A stretch of 64,000 nucleotides of DNA from Chelatococcus asaccharovorans (GTDB lineage Bacteria > Pseudomonadota > Alphaproteobacteria > Rhizobiales > Beijerinckiaceae): positions 496,001 to 560,000 of the forward strand of contig NZ_QJJK01000002.1 in the NCBI RefSeq assembly GCF_003201475.1, read 5' to 3'. Below the pieces are notes generated by a model, which saw only the letters and a list, made by a program, of their open reading frames with translations, made no database searches and was not told the origin of the DNA. Below are positions 8,341-17,235 of the stretch, piece by piece (the stretch's first letter is position 1; each line of letters opens with the position of its first letter). The translations under genes and the position numbers were made by a program.

Positions 8341-9426
8341 ATGACAGCCATCGACAAACGCTCGCGCATGCGGGGATTGGCTAAAACCCTGATCCGCCAG
8401 ATCGGATTTGGCCTCCTGCTCTCCACGGCAGCGGCAGCCCAGTCCGGCGAAGTCGTCGTCGCGACGACCGGCGGGGTCTACGACCGCGCGCTGAAGGAGA
8501 TCTGGTTCGAACCTTTCACGAAGGCGACCGGCATCAAGGTGAACACGGTGACGGCGACCGATGCCGAGCAACGGGCGCGCGCTCAAGCCATGGCGAAAGC
8601 CGGGAGCGTCACGTGGGATATCATCAACAACGTCGATATCATCGCGGAATCCGACCAGAATCGCGCCTTCACGCGCGACCTCACGTCCTTCTGCGAACCG
8701 TTCAAGACGCGCAAGGATCTCGTCGACAAGGCCTGCAACCCAGCTGGCGTTCGCATACAGCTCAACGCGACGCTGCTGGCCTTCAATGCGGATCGCCTGA
8801 AGAATGGCGCCCCCCGGACCTGGGCGGATTTCTGGGACACCAAGCGCTTCCCGGGGGCGCGCGCACTGCCGAGCTTCAACGATCCCTGGCGGGTGCTCGC
8901 CGCGGCGCTCCTGGCCGATGGCGTGCCCGCCGACCAGCTCTTCCCGCTCGATATCGACCGGGCGCTCAAAAAGCTCGACGCGATCAAGCCTGAGGTTCAG
9001 CTCTGGTGGCGCACGGGCGATCAGAGCCAGCAAGGCTTTCGGAATGGCGAATATGTCATGGGCATGATCTGGGGCACGCGCGCCTCGGCCTTGAAGACAG
9101 AAGGCCAGCCTGTTCGGATCTCCTATGACGGCGCATTCCTGCTCGCCGACACCATGCAGATCCTGCGCGATGGCCCGAACCCTGCCGGTGCGGAAGCGCT
9201 GCTGAAGTATTACCTCGACAATCCAACAGTACAGGCGAAGCTTGCGGAGAGGCTGAACGTCACGCCGCCGAGCATCGATGCGGTCGCGCTCATGAGTGAA
9301 GCGGCACGCGCCAATATTCCGAGTTCACCTGAGGCCTTCAAGACCATCGTCAAGCATGATTCCGCCTGGATTGCCGCCAACCAGACCAAAATGCTCGACG
9401 CCTGGAACAGCTGGATCCAGCGTTAG
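8341..9426 (+). CDS. ABC transporter extracellular solute-binding protein (PotD-like), copy 2
   Basis: 361 residues from ATG 8341. The frame is open far upstream through the M81 gene, but AAGAAGGGGAA just before 8341 and a signal peptide (LLLSTAAAAQ) fix this start. Paralogous to the protein at 5651 along its whole length. Two related binding proteins in one operon usually widen the substrate range of one importer. The stop codon TAG abuts a repeat hairpin at 9426-9454. Confidence 0.9.
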   Translation: MTAIDKRSRMRGLAKTLIRQIGFGLLLSTAAAAQSGEVVVATTGGVYDRALKEIWFEPFTKATGIKVNTVTATDAEQRARAQAMAKAGSVTWDIINNVDIIAESDQNRAFTRDLTSFCEPFKTRKDLVDKACNPAGVRIQLNATLLAFNADRLKNGAPRTWADFWDTKRFPGARALPSFNDPWRVLAAALLADGVPADQLFPLDIDRALKKLDAIKPEVQLWWRTGDQSQQGFRNGEYVMGMIWGTRASALKTEGQPVRISYDGAFLLADTMQILRDGPNPAGAEALLKYYLDNPTVQAKLAERLNVTPPSIDAVALMSEAARANIPSSPEAFKTIVKHDSAWIAANQTKMLDAWNSWIQR

Positions 9427-9454
9427 AGCAAGTCCGTCTGTCGCGGGCTTGCTC
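9426..9454. repeat. Family B hairpin repeat (GAGCAAGTCCG arms)
   Basis: Arms GAGCAAGTCCG (9426-9436) and CGGGCTTGCTC (9444-9454) around loop TCTGTCG, eleven pairs with one G-U. It lies between the convergent ends of the binding-protein gene and the flavoprotein gene and begins at the G of the upstream TAG stop. Related copies are at 41498-41526 (opposite orientation, loop CGACAGA) and 51194-51222. It may act as a two-way transcription stop. Confidence 0.8.
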
Positions 9455-9472
9455 CGCGCGGCCTGACAGCGC

Positions 9473-11425
9473 TCAGATCTCGCGGGCCACCTTGGCCCCC
9501 TCGTAGATGGCTTGTTCGAGCTGCCGCGGCGTGAAGGCATCGCCGATCAGCCAGAGGCTCGGAACCTGCCCCTTCAGCGCGTGATAGAGGTCGTTCTCGG
9601 CACTGCCACGACTGCACAGCACGACGCTGTCGCAGGCCGCCTCGCGGGTGTCGGAGTTCAACAGCCTGATCACCGCATGGTCCTCTGTGATCTCGACCAG
9701 CTCCTCCATCGCGGACAGCTTGACGCCGAGATTCATCAGTCGCTCATAGGCGGGATGCCATGTCATCAGCTCGGCGTCCTCGCCGATCCGGAAGGCGGAC
9801 GATACGATTTCCACCGCGTGGCCGCGCACCGCGAGCCACTCCGCCATGGACATTCCCATATTGCGGCCATCCCAATCGCCGATCAGGACCCGCGATCCGA
9901 GCGGGGCGCCGGCCAGCGCCTCGCGGGCTGTATACACATGGGGGAGATGGGCGCCGGGAAGACGCGGCCGGGTGTCGCGCGCGCCGGTCGCGACGATCAC
10001 CGCGTCGGGCTTGGCGGCCAGCACCTTCTCAGCCGTCATCTCGCTGCCGAGCCGCACCAGCACGCCCGAGCGGCGTGCCTGCCGTTCCAGCCAATCGGTG
10101 ATGATCTTATAGTCGCGCCGGTGCGGTGTCTTTGACAGGAGGGGCACCTGCCCTCCGAGATGACCGGCCTTTTCGTGCAGCACCACGTCGTGTCCACGTT
10201 TGGCGGCGACCCGTGCCGCCTCCAGGCCCGCTGGACCACCGCCGATCACCAACACGCTCCTGTAGTCCTCCGTCGGCTCGATCCGCTCCCATTTGTCTTC
10301 ACGGCCGGTGCGTGGATTGAATACACAACCGACATTGCCTCCGCGCTGCTTGCGGCCGAAACAGACCTCGTTGGCGTGGATGCAGGGACGGATATCCTCG
10401 TGCCGCTCCTCCATCAGCTTGCGGATGATCGCGGGCTCGGCGATATGGGCGCGTGTCATGCCCACCATGTCGGCTTCGCCGGCGGCGAGGATACCTTCCG
10501 CCTCGGCAGGATCCGTAATTTTGCCGATGCAGAAGACCGGCGTGTCAATCGCCTGTTTGACTGCCTTGGCATAAGGGACGAGCCGCTTCTCAGGCGTTGC
10601 GATCGTGGGATAGTGAATCGCGCGGCTCCACATCGAGCCATTTGTTCCTGCGGAAACATCGACGAAGTCGAGCCTACCCCACTCGACCATCATGCGCGCA
10701 TAGCGGGTGCCGTCCTCTATGGTGTAGCCGCCCGGCACCAGCTCGTCGGCGCTGAAGCGGATGCCGAGCGTGAAGTCGTCGCCGACCGCCTTGCGAACGG
10801 CCTGGAGCACCTCGCGGGCGAAGCGCAGCCGATTCTCCTCGGATCCGCCGTATTCGTCTTCGCGGAAATTGGTCAGCGGCGAAAGAAACTGCTGCACCAG
10901 ATTGCCGTGCGCAAAGGAGAGCTCGATGCCGTCGAGCCCACCCTCGCGGCTGCGCACGGCGGCGGCGGCGAAAGCCTGGACGATACCGGCGATCTCCTCG
11001 ACCTCCAGCGCGCGCGGAATATCCCGCGAGCGGTCGAAGGGAACCGGCGAAGGAGCGAGCGGCGGCGCGCCGTCGATCCCCATGACCGTGTTGCGGCCTG
11101 AATGCGAGAGCATCGTGTAGACCGTCGTTCCCTCCGCGTGAACCGCCTTGGCAAGGCGCTGATAGCCCGGAATGACGCTGTCGTCCGAGTTGCGCAGATA
11201 GGAACCGCCCTTGGCGCCGATGGGAGCCGAGTCGACGCCCGTGGCCTCCATGACGATGAGCCCGACGCCGCCCCTCGCCCGCTCCATGTGATAGGCGATC
11301 AGTTGATCCGAAACCTTGCCATCCACGGCATAACCCGTGCCGTGCGCGGTGGAGACGACCCGGTTGCGGATTTCCTTGTTGCCGATCGTGATCGGCGAGA
11401 GCAGGTGCTTGAAGCTGGATGTCAT
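9473..11425 (-). CDS. NADH:flavin oxidoreductase with FAD/NAD domain (TMADH / StcD N-methylproline demethylase-like)
   Basis: 650 residues from ATG 11425 (AGGA nine bases upstream; a longer frame to 11464 is open). Old-yellow-enzyme barrel (about 1-370), linker, then a nucleotide-binding domain with GGGPAG at 395-400. The layout is that of 2,4-dienoyl-CoA reductase, trimethylamine dehydrogenase and demethylases such as StcD/DgcA. Two oddities: the [4Fe-4S] motif reads C348-x2-A351-x3-C355-x11-C367, so one of the four ligands is Ala; and the barrel motif usually written HxAHGY reads SFAHGN (170-175). This argues against dienoyl-CoA reduction and for oxidative N-demethylation, as inference. It is the last gene of the leftward transporter block. 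Confidence 0.85.
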   Translation of the reverse strand: MTSSFKHLLSPITIGNKEIRNRVVSTAHGTGYAVDGKVSDQLIAYHMERARGGVGLIVMEATGVDSAPIGAKGGSYLRNSDDSVIPGYQRLAKAVHAEGTTVYTMLSHSGRNTVMGIDGAPPLAPSPVPFDRSRDIPRALEVEEIAGIVQAFAAAAVRSREGGLDGIELSFAHGNLVQQFLSPLTNFREDEYGGSEENRLRFAREVLQAVRKAVGDDFTLGIRFSADELVPGGYTIEDGTRYARMMVEWGRLDFVDVSAGTNGSMWSRAIHYPTIATPEKRLVPYAKAVKQAIDTPVFCIGKITDPAEAEGILAAGEADMVGMTRAHIAEPAIIRKLMEERHEDIRPCIHANEVCFGRKQRGGNVGCVFNPRTGREDKWERIEPTEDYRSVLVIGGGPAGLEAARVAAKRGHDVVLHEKAGHLGGQVPLLSKTPHRRDYKIITDWLERQARRSGVLVRLGSEMTAEKVLAAKPDAVIVATGARDTRPRLPGAHLPHVYTAREALAGAPLGSRVLIGDWDGRNMGMSMAEWLAVRGHAVEIVSSAFRIGEDAELMTWHPAYERLMNLGVKLSAMEELVEITEDHAVIRLLNSDTREAACDSVVLCSRGSAENDLYHALKGQVPSLWLIGDAFTPRQLEQAIYEGAKVAREI

Positions 11426-11492
11426 GTGACAAGTCCTGAAGACGCGCGGATGGCGACGCGGCAAGAAGATAAAGATTGCGATACAGCGGAAG

Positions 11493-13544
11493 TCAGCCGC
11501 TTTCCTGGAGACGACGCAGTTGCGCGATCGGAATATGGCATTTCAGCCAGTGTCCCTCGGCTTTCGACTGTTTTGGAGGCATGGTCTCGCAAAGCGGACC
11601 AAGGACACGCGGGCATCGCGTGTGGAAACCGCAGCCCGTTGGCGGATTGGTCGGCTTTGGCAGTGGCCCTTCGAGCCTCATGTCGCGCCGGTTCGCCTGT
11701 TCGGCCCGCCCGATCTCCGGCACGGCTGCGAGCAGCGCCTCGGTATAGGGATGTTGAGGCGCCGTGAAGATATCAGCCGTCTCGCCGAACTCGACAATCT
11801 CGCCGAGATACATGACCGCGACCCGGTCGGCGATCTGGCGCACGACGCCGAGATCGTGGGTGATAAAGAGGTAGGACGTCTGGTTCTCCGATTCCCGCTG
11901 CAACCTGCGCAATTCCTGCAGGATTGCCGCCTGCACGGAGATATCGAGTGCCGAGGTCGGCTCGTCGCAGATCACAAGCTTGGGATTGGCAGCAAAGGCA
12001 CGGGCGATGCACACGCGCTGCTTCTCGCCGCCCGAGAGCTCCCGTGGTGCGCGCGTGAGATAGCGCTCGCCAAGCCGCACGGCTGTCAGGATCTCAAGCA
12101 CGCGCTCGCGCAGCGCCCGCCCCCGGAGGCCGAGATAAAGGCGCAGCGGACGCCCGATGATCGCCTCTACACTGTGGTGTGGATTGAGCGCCGAATGCGG
12201 ATTCTGGAAAACGAACTGGACGTCGCGCTGGTCGTCCCTGCCCCGCGCGCGCGCCAACGCGCTAATGTCCCGGCCGTCGAACAGGATGCGTCCGCCGCCG
12301 GGACGATCAAGCCCTGCGACGAGACGACCGAACGTGGACTTGCCGGAGCCGCTCTCCCCGACGATCGCGACGGTCTCGCCTTCACGAACATCGAGCGAAA
12401 CGCCCCGCAAAGCCTGCACCACCGGCCGCGACCGGAAGAAGGGAAATAGAGGTGCGCCGGGAAAGTCGCGGGTCAGATCGGCGACTTCGAGGCGGGGTGC
12501 CATTCCTGCGAGAGATGCGCGCGGCACCGCGGGACGGGCGGGCGCAAGCTCGGTTGCGCAGGATCGCCAGCGAAGACAGCGGCTGCTGTGGCCCGGCCCG
12601 ATGGTCTCCATCGGGATGACGCCGTGGCGGCAGTCGGCGGTGGCCAGCACGCAGCGGTCCTGGAAGATGCAGCCGTCGGGCACCTGGGCGAGATCAGGCA
12701 GGCGACCCGGGATCCCGACCATTTCGCGCGCCGCAGTCACGCTGGGCATGGCGTCGATCAGGCCGCGGGTATAGGGGTGATGAGGCCTCTGCAACAGGTC
12801 ATCGGTCCGCCCCTCTTCGACCAGCGTGCCGGCATAGAGCACCCCCACCCGATCGCACATGCGCGCGACCACGCCGAGATTGTGGCTGATGAAGAGGAGC
12901 GCGACATTGCTGCGCGCCTTGATGTCGGCGATGAGGTCCAGAATGACCGCCTCAGTCGTCACATCAAGGCCGGTCGTCGGTTCGTCAAGGACGAGAAGCT
13001 TCGGCTCGAGCGCGAGCGCCATGGCGATGACGATGCGCTGCAGCTGCCCGCCCGAGAGCTGGTGGGGATAGCGGAGCGTGATCGCCTCCGGATCCGGAAG
13101 GTTGACGAGGCCGATCAGCTCCAGGGTCCGCTTCCGGGCCGCGCGGCGGTCAAGGCCCGCATGGCGGCGGATCCCTTCGGCGATCTGCTCACCCACGCGG
13201 ATCGACGGGTTGAGTGCGTTCATCGGGTCCTGGAAGACCATCGATACAACCGAGCCGCGCACAGCCTCAAGCCCACGCTCGCCCATCGCGAAGACATCCG
13301 CCCCGTTGAGGACGACCCGTCCGCCGCTCACGCGGCCGCTGTTCAGATATCCCATGACAGCATAGGCGACCGTTGACTTGCCCGAGCCGCTCTCGCCGAT
13401 CAGCCCATATGCCTCGCCAGGTGCGATGGCGAGGCTGACGTTGCGAACGGCCTGCACGGGACCGTAGTCTATCGAGAGCCCTTCGACGGCAAGGGTGGGC
13501 GCCACGCGGGCGGCGATAGGCATGGGTATCATCGCAATCGTCAT
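11493..13544 (-). CDS. Peptide-type ABC transporter, fused double ATP-binding protein (DppD-DppF fusion)
   Basis: 683 residues holding two full ABC ATPases. The first has GESGSGKST at about 50-58 with SGGQLQR, the second GESGSGKST near 395 with SGGEKQR. Each ends with the C-terminal oligopeptide-type extension with Cys residues and CRHGVIP-like or CP-R-V patterns. This is a natural fusion of DppD and DppF as in GsiA. It powers the transporter made with the permeases at 13548 and 14469. The start is three bases downstream of the DppC-like stop. Confidence 0.92.
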   Translation of the reverse strand: MTIAMIPMPIAARVAPTLAVEGLSIDYGPVQAVRNVSLAIAPGEAYGLIGESGSGKSTVAYAVMGYLNSGRVSGGRVVLNGADVFAMGERGLEAVRGSVVSMVFQDPMNALNPSIRVGEQIAEGIRRHAGLDRRAARKRTLELIGLVNLPDPEAITLRYPHQLSGGQLQRIVIAMALALEPKLLVLDEPTTGLDVTTEAVILDLIADIKARSNVALLFISHNLGVVARMCDRVGVLYAGTLVEEGRTDDLLQRPHHPYTRGLIDAMPSVTAAREMVGIPGRLPDLAQVPDGCIFQDRCVLATADCRHGVIPMETIGPGHSSRCLRWRSCATELAPARPAVPRASLAGMAPRLEVADLTRDFPGAPLFPFFRSRPVVQALRGVSLDVREGETVAIVGESGSGKSTFGRLVAGLDRPGGGRILFDGRDISALARARGRDDQRDVQFVFQNPHSALNPHHSVEAIIGRPLRLYLGLRGRALRERVLEILTAVRLGERYLTRAPRELSGGEKQRVCIARAFAANPKLVICDEPTSALDISVQAAILQELRRLQRESENQTSYLFITHDLGVVRQIADRVAVMYLGEIVEFGETADIFTAPQHPYTEALLAAVPEIGRAEQANRRDMRLEGPLPKPTNPPTGCGFHTRCPRVLGPLCETMPPKQSKAEGHWLKCHIPIAQLRRLQESG

Positions 13545-13547
13545 GGA

Positions 13548-14462
13548 TCAGTTCCCCCGTTCGGTCGGGGCGAGGATCTGCCTGAGGCGTTCGCCGGCGA
13601 GGACGGCGGCCACAGCCACCACGGAGATCGCGACGCAGGGCCAGATCACCATCCAGCTCGCAAATTGAATGAATTGTTGTCCGTCTTTGACCATGAGACC
13701 CCAGGCGGGTGTAGGCGGGGTCACCCCAATGCCGAGATAGCTCAGCGAGGCCGATAGCATCGTGCCGTAGGTGATACGCAGGCTGAGATCAACGACGACG
13801 ACGTTGAGCACGCCCGGAAGCAGTTCCCGGAACAGGATGTAAGCATGGCTTTCACCGCGAACCCAGGCCGCCTCTATGAATGAGCGCTGTGCCACGTCCT
13901 GCGCCACGGCCCGCGCGATCCGCGCCGAGCGCGGCCAGAAGACGATACCTATCGCTGCGATGACGTTGACGGGATTCGAACCGAGCATGACGACGATCAA
14001 CGTCGCCAGTATCAGCGTCGGGAACGACATGAGCGCGTCCATGAAGCGCATCAGGACTTCATCGGTCCGCCCGCCCGCATAGCCGGCGAGCAAGCCCGTC
14101 ACCGTGCCGAGCCCCACTCCCATGATGGCTCCTGCGATCGCGACCACCAGGGTCGGGCGCGCGCCGTGAATGACACGGCTGAGAATGTCGCGCCCGAACT
14201 CATCCGTTCCGAACGGGTACTCCCAGCTGGGCGGCATCATCGCCACCGCCGGATTGAACTCGGTGGGGCTGTACGGCGCAATCCAACCGGGCACGAGCAC
14301 CATGGCAACAACCGCCAGGAGCGTCGCGATGAGGACGACATCGGAGACGAGCATGCCGCGCGTCTGGCGGGACGCCTTGCCCATCCTGCTCCCCCGCGTG
14401 ACGGCAGGCGGGACCTTGGCCTCGGCTTCTGCGACGAGAGGGATATCGTTCGTGGACATCAC
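13548..14462 (-). CDS. Peptide-type ABC transporter permease (DppC-like)
   Basis: 304 residues from ATG 14462, or 303 from the adjacent ATG at 14459. An N-terminal cytoplasmic tail of about 35 residues precedes a first membrane span with a following periplasmic loop and FGTDEFGRDILSRV, diagnostic of DppC/OppC, and five further spans with the EAA loop (EAAWVRGES). It pairs with the DppB-like permease to form the membrane channel. Confidence 0.93.
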   Translation of the reverse strand: MMSTNDIPLVAEAEAKVPPAVTRGSRMGKASRQTRGMLVSDVVLIATLLAVVAMVLVPGWIAPYSPTEFNPAVAMMPPSWEYPFGTDEFGRDILSRVIHGARPTLVVAIAGAIMGVGLGTVTGLLAGYAGGRTDEVLMRFMDALMSFPTLILATLIVVMLGSNPVNVIAAIGIVFWPRSARIARAVAQDVAQRSFIEAAWVRGESHAYILFRELLPGVLNVVVVDLSLRITYGTMLSASLSYLGIGVTPPTPAWGLMVKDGQQFIQFASWMVIWPCVAISVVAVAAVLAGERLRQILAPTERGN

Positions 14463-14468
14463 TGGACC

Positions 14469-15410
14469 TCAGGGACGCAGGCGGGGGTTGAGTGCGATCG
14501 ACACGACATCGGCAAGCAGGTTGCCAACCGCATAGGTCGCCGCGACGATCATCACCGTGGACTGGATGATCGGAATGTCGCGGGCGTTGATGGCACTCAC
14601 CATGAGTTGTCCGATGCCGGAGTATGAAAAGACCGTCTCGACCACCACGAGCCCGCCGAGCGCATTGCCCAGCGTCATTCCAATCACCGCGACGGCAGGC
14701 AGGATACCGTTGCGCAGCGCGTGCTTGAGCGCCACCACGTGGCGGGGCATGCCCTTGAGAATTGCCGTTCTCACATAGTCGCTGGCAAAGGCATCGATCA
14801 TGCCGGCGCGCGTGATCTGGACGAAATACGGCAGCATGCTGATGGCAACGACCGCAACAGGCAGGACGAGGATCGCCGGGTCCGAGAACGGGCTCTGGCC
14901 CGGGGCGAGGAGGCTCGAGCCTGGCAGGATCTGCAGCCAGATCCCGAAGATCAGGATGAGTGCGAGCCCCTTGACGAATTCAGGAACCGAGAAAGTCACC
15001 GCGGTCATCGCGGTAATGACCCGATCCGCCGTACTGCCACGGTGCATGGCGGCGAAAACACCAAGCCCCATCGCCACCGGGATGGCGACGGCGAGCGCAA
15101 GAACCGCAAGGATTGTCGAATTGAGCAGCCGGCCCGCCAGCATCGGCGCGATCGGCACGTTGTACAGCAGCGAGACGCCGAAATTCCCGCGCAGCATATC
15201 GGCGAGCCAGCCGATATAGCGCCCGAGAACCGGCTCGTTCAGGCCCAGGCGCTCCCGCAACAGGGCCGCCTGCTGTGGTGAGGCCGTATCTCCGAGGACC
15301 ACGGCGGTGACGTCTCCCGGCAGGACGTTCACGATCATAAAGGTCATGAACGACACCGCGAGCAGGACGAGGACAAGAAGTCCGGTCCGCCGAATGATGA
15401 GCTCGATCAT
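14469..15410 (-). CDS. Peptide-type ABC transporter permease (DppB-like)
   Basis: 313 residues, six predicted spans. It starts with a span then NVLPGDVTAVVLG and RLGLNEPVLGRYIGWL, the typical DppB N-terminal part. An EAA-type loop near Y-V-R-T-A-I-L-K-G-M-P contacts the ATPase. Follows the binding-protein gene by 35 bases and is six bases before the DppC-like gene. Confidence 0.93.
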   Translation of the reverse strand: MIELIIRRTGLLVLVLLAVSFMTFMIVNVLPGDVTAVVLGDTASPQQAALLRERLGLNEPVLGRYIGWLADMLRGNFGVSLLYNVPIAPMLAGRLLNSTILAVLALAVAIPVAMGLGVFAAMHRGSTADRVITAMTAVTFSVPEFVKGLALILIFGIWLQILPGSSLLAPGQSPFSDPAILVLPVAVVAISMLPYFVQITRAGMIDAFASDYVRTAILKGMPRHVVALKHALRNGILPAVAVIGMTLGNALGGLVVVETVFSYSGIGQLMVSAINARDIPIIQSTVMIVAATYAVGNLLADVVSIALNPRLRP

Positions 15411-15445
15411 TACAGAGATCCTCGGAGCGATTTTTTTTCTTTATG

Positions 15446-16990
15446 TCAGGATAACCACACCTCTCGGAAGTCAATGACGTCGTAATTCGGCGGCGTATAG
15501 GCTTGTACTTTAGCGCTGGCGGCCCCCACATAGTTCATCATATACGGGATGATCCGCTCACCGGATTTGTGAATCTTTACCAACGCTTCCTGGATCAACT
15601 CTTTGCGTTTCGCCTCATCCAGCTCGGAAATCATCTTGTCGAGGATGGCATCGAGGCCCGGCGCGTCTTCCACCACACCGTATTTCCAGTTGGCGCCCGA
15701 GCGATACATCAAATAGAGCCGCTCGTAGAACGTCGGATAAGCACTCCACTGGGTCGTGTAGAACGGCTTCTTCCGCGAAACATTGGAGACGTATTCCGTA
15801 TAAGGTACGTCACGGATGGTGACGTTGACGCCAACCTTTGCCGCGGCCTCCTTGAAGGCAAGAGCCATCTTCGGCGTGGGCTGGCGCTCGGATGATGTCC
15901 ACAGCTCGATGTCCAGCGTATTGATGCCGGCCTTGGTCAGAAGTTCCTTGGCCTTTGCAAGATCCTGCTTGTGTTGCGGCAGTTCCGGCAGCATCGGATT
16001 GCCGGGCGGCAGGGGTACGTCATTGCCCACGGTCCCTTGACCCAGCAGCGCCGAGGCGACCAGCAGATTGCGGTCGACGATGTAACGGAATGCTTCGCGG
16101 ACGAGAGGATTGTCGAACGGCGCCATGTTCGACTGGGTCATCATGACCTGATACTGCCCGGTGACCTTTGAGAAGACCTTGATATTCGACGCATTGCGCA
16201 GCGACAGGAAGGTTTCGATGGGGATCTGGGTCAGAATGTCGACATTGCCCCCCCGGATCGCCGCCTGCTGAGCGATGGACTCCTTGATGCCCACGAGTTC
16301 GACGCCATCGAGATAGGGCTGCCCCGGGATCCAGTAGTTCGGGTTCTTCTCGACCGTCACGCTGCTGCCGGCCTGGGAATTCTTGAACTTGAACGGGCCT
16401 GTCCCGGAAGGCGCGGTCTCGAGTGTATCGATCGCATCGGCGGCAATGATGCGCGCCCAGCGACCGGCGACGACCACCGGAATCTCGGCGAAGGGCTGCT
16501 TGAGGATCAAGCGTACCTTGTGAGGGCCCTCCGCGACGGCTTTCTCGACGGGCCCGAAAGCGCCCTTGGCCCTGAATGTCACTTCAGGTGCATAGGCCCG
16601 CTCGATCGTGGCAACGACATCGGCCGAGGTGAATTCGGTCCCGTGGTGGAACTTGACGCCCGGGCGCAGTTCAAACACCCATTCCAGACCGCCCTTCTCC
16701 GGCGTCCAGCTCGTCGCGAGCATGGGATGAGCAACATTGTTCTCGTCGAGCCGCGTCAGATTGTCGAAGATGAGGTAGCTGACCTGGTTGCCTGCGGCCG
16801 CCACGGTCTTCTGCGGGTCGAGACTGTCGGGGGTGCTGGCGAAGCCGACGCGGATCACCCCGCCGGAGACCGGCTTGCCTTGCGCGGCAGCAAAGCGGGT
16901 GGCCAGCATCCCGCCGCCTAAAGCAGCGGCGCCAGCCAGAACGTTGCGGCGCGACACGCCGGTGGCATTGCTATTATCGTGCTGGTTCAT
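15446..16990 (-). CDS. Peptide-type ABC transporter substrate-binding protein (DppA family, SBP_bac_5)
   Basis: 514 residues from ATG 16990, chosen for GAGGGG eight bases upstream; the frame is open to 17122. A twin-arginine-like N-terminus (SRRNVLAGAAAL) is followed by a hydrophobic stretch and A-A-A-Q-G. The mature protein has the family features VFELRPGVKFHHG and E-L-W-T-S-S-E-R. It probably captures a peptide-like, opine or betaine substrate for the adjacent Dpp permeases; the family is broad, so the ligand is open. Confidence 0.9.
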   Translation of the reverse strand: MNQHDNSNATGVSRRNVLAGAAALGGGMLATRFAAAQGKPVSGGVIRVGFASTPDSLDPQKTVAAAGNQVSYLIFDNLTRLDENNVAHPMLATSWTPEKGGLEWVFELRPGVKFHHGTEFTSADVVATIERAYAPEVTFRAKGAFGPVEKAVAEGPHKVRLILKQPFAEIPVVVAGRWARIIAADAIDTLETAPSGTGPFKFKNSQAGSSVTVEKNPNYWIPGQPYLDGVELVGIKESIAQQAAIRGGNVDILTQIPIETFLSLRNASNIKVFSKVTGQYQVMMTQSNMAPFDNPLVREAFRYIVDRNLLVASALLGQGTVGNDVPLPPGNPMLPELPQHKQDLAKAKELLTKAGINTLDIELWTSSERQPTPKMALAFKEAAAKVGVNVTIRDVPYTEYVSNVSRKKPFYTTQWSAYPTFYERLYLMYRSGANWKYGVVEDAPGLDAILDKMISELDEAKRKELIQEALVKIHKSGERIIPYMMNYVGAASAKVQAYTPPNYDVIDFREVWLS

Positions 16991-17080
16991 CGTGAATCCC
17001 CTCATATTCTGTTGGATCTTGCATCCGGTTTCGTCCGGACTTTTTGGCGACTTGGAACCGGGTTCGATTCTAGTGGTTCG

Positions 17081-17132
17081 TTTCCAACATCTGCGTCCCA
17101 TTGGTATCGGCCCCGAGGGCAAATGTTGGAAA
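17081..17132. repeat. Inverted repeat TTTCCAACAT ... ATGTTGGAAA
   Basis: Perfect 10-bp arms (17081-17090 and 17123-17132) with a 32-base spacer. Outside them GGTTC and GAACC also pair. It lies in the 245-base gap between the peptide-binding-protein gene and the dehydrogenase gene, where a separate promoter for the transporter would be expected. Could be an operator or an RNA hairpin. Confidence 0.55.
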
Positions 17133-17176
17133 CAGAAGAACCACCAGGGTGCTTATGATTCTCGTGGAATTTTCGG

Positions 17177-17227
17177 ATTTGACATTCGATCTTGAGGCCG
17201 ACATCGAGCGGGTACCGAATGTCAAAT
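17177..17227. repeat. Inverted repeat ATTTGACATTCG ... CGAATGTCAAAT
   Basis: Perfect 12-bp arms (17177-17188 and 17216-17227) with a 27-base spacer. Outer GTGGAAT and ATTCCAC extend the symmetry after a small mismatch. It starts 8 bases beyond the stop of the DadA-like gene. No U-tract follows in the leftward direction, so it is not a standard intrinsic terminator. Confidence 0.6.
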
Positions 17228-17235
17228 TCATTCCA

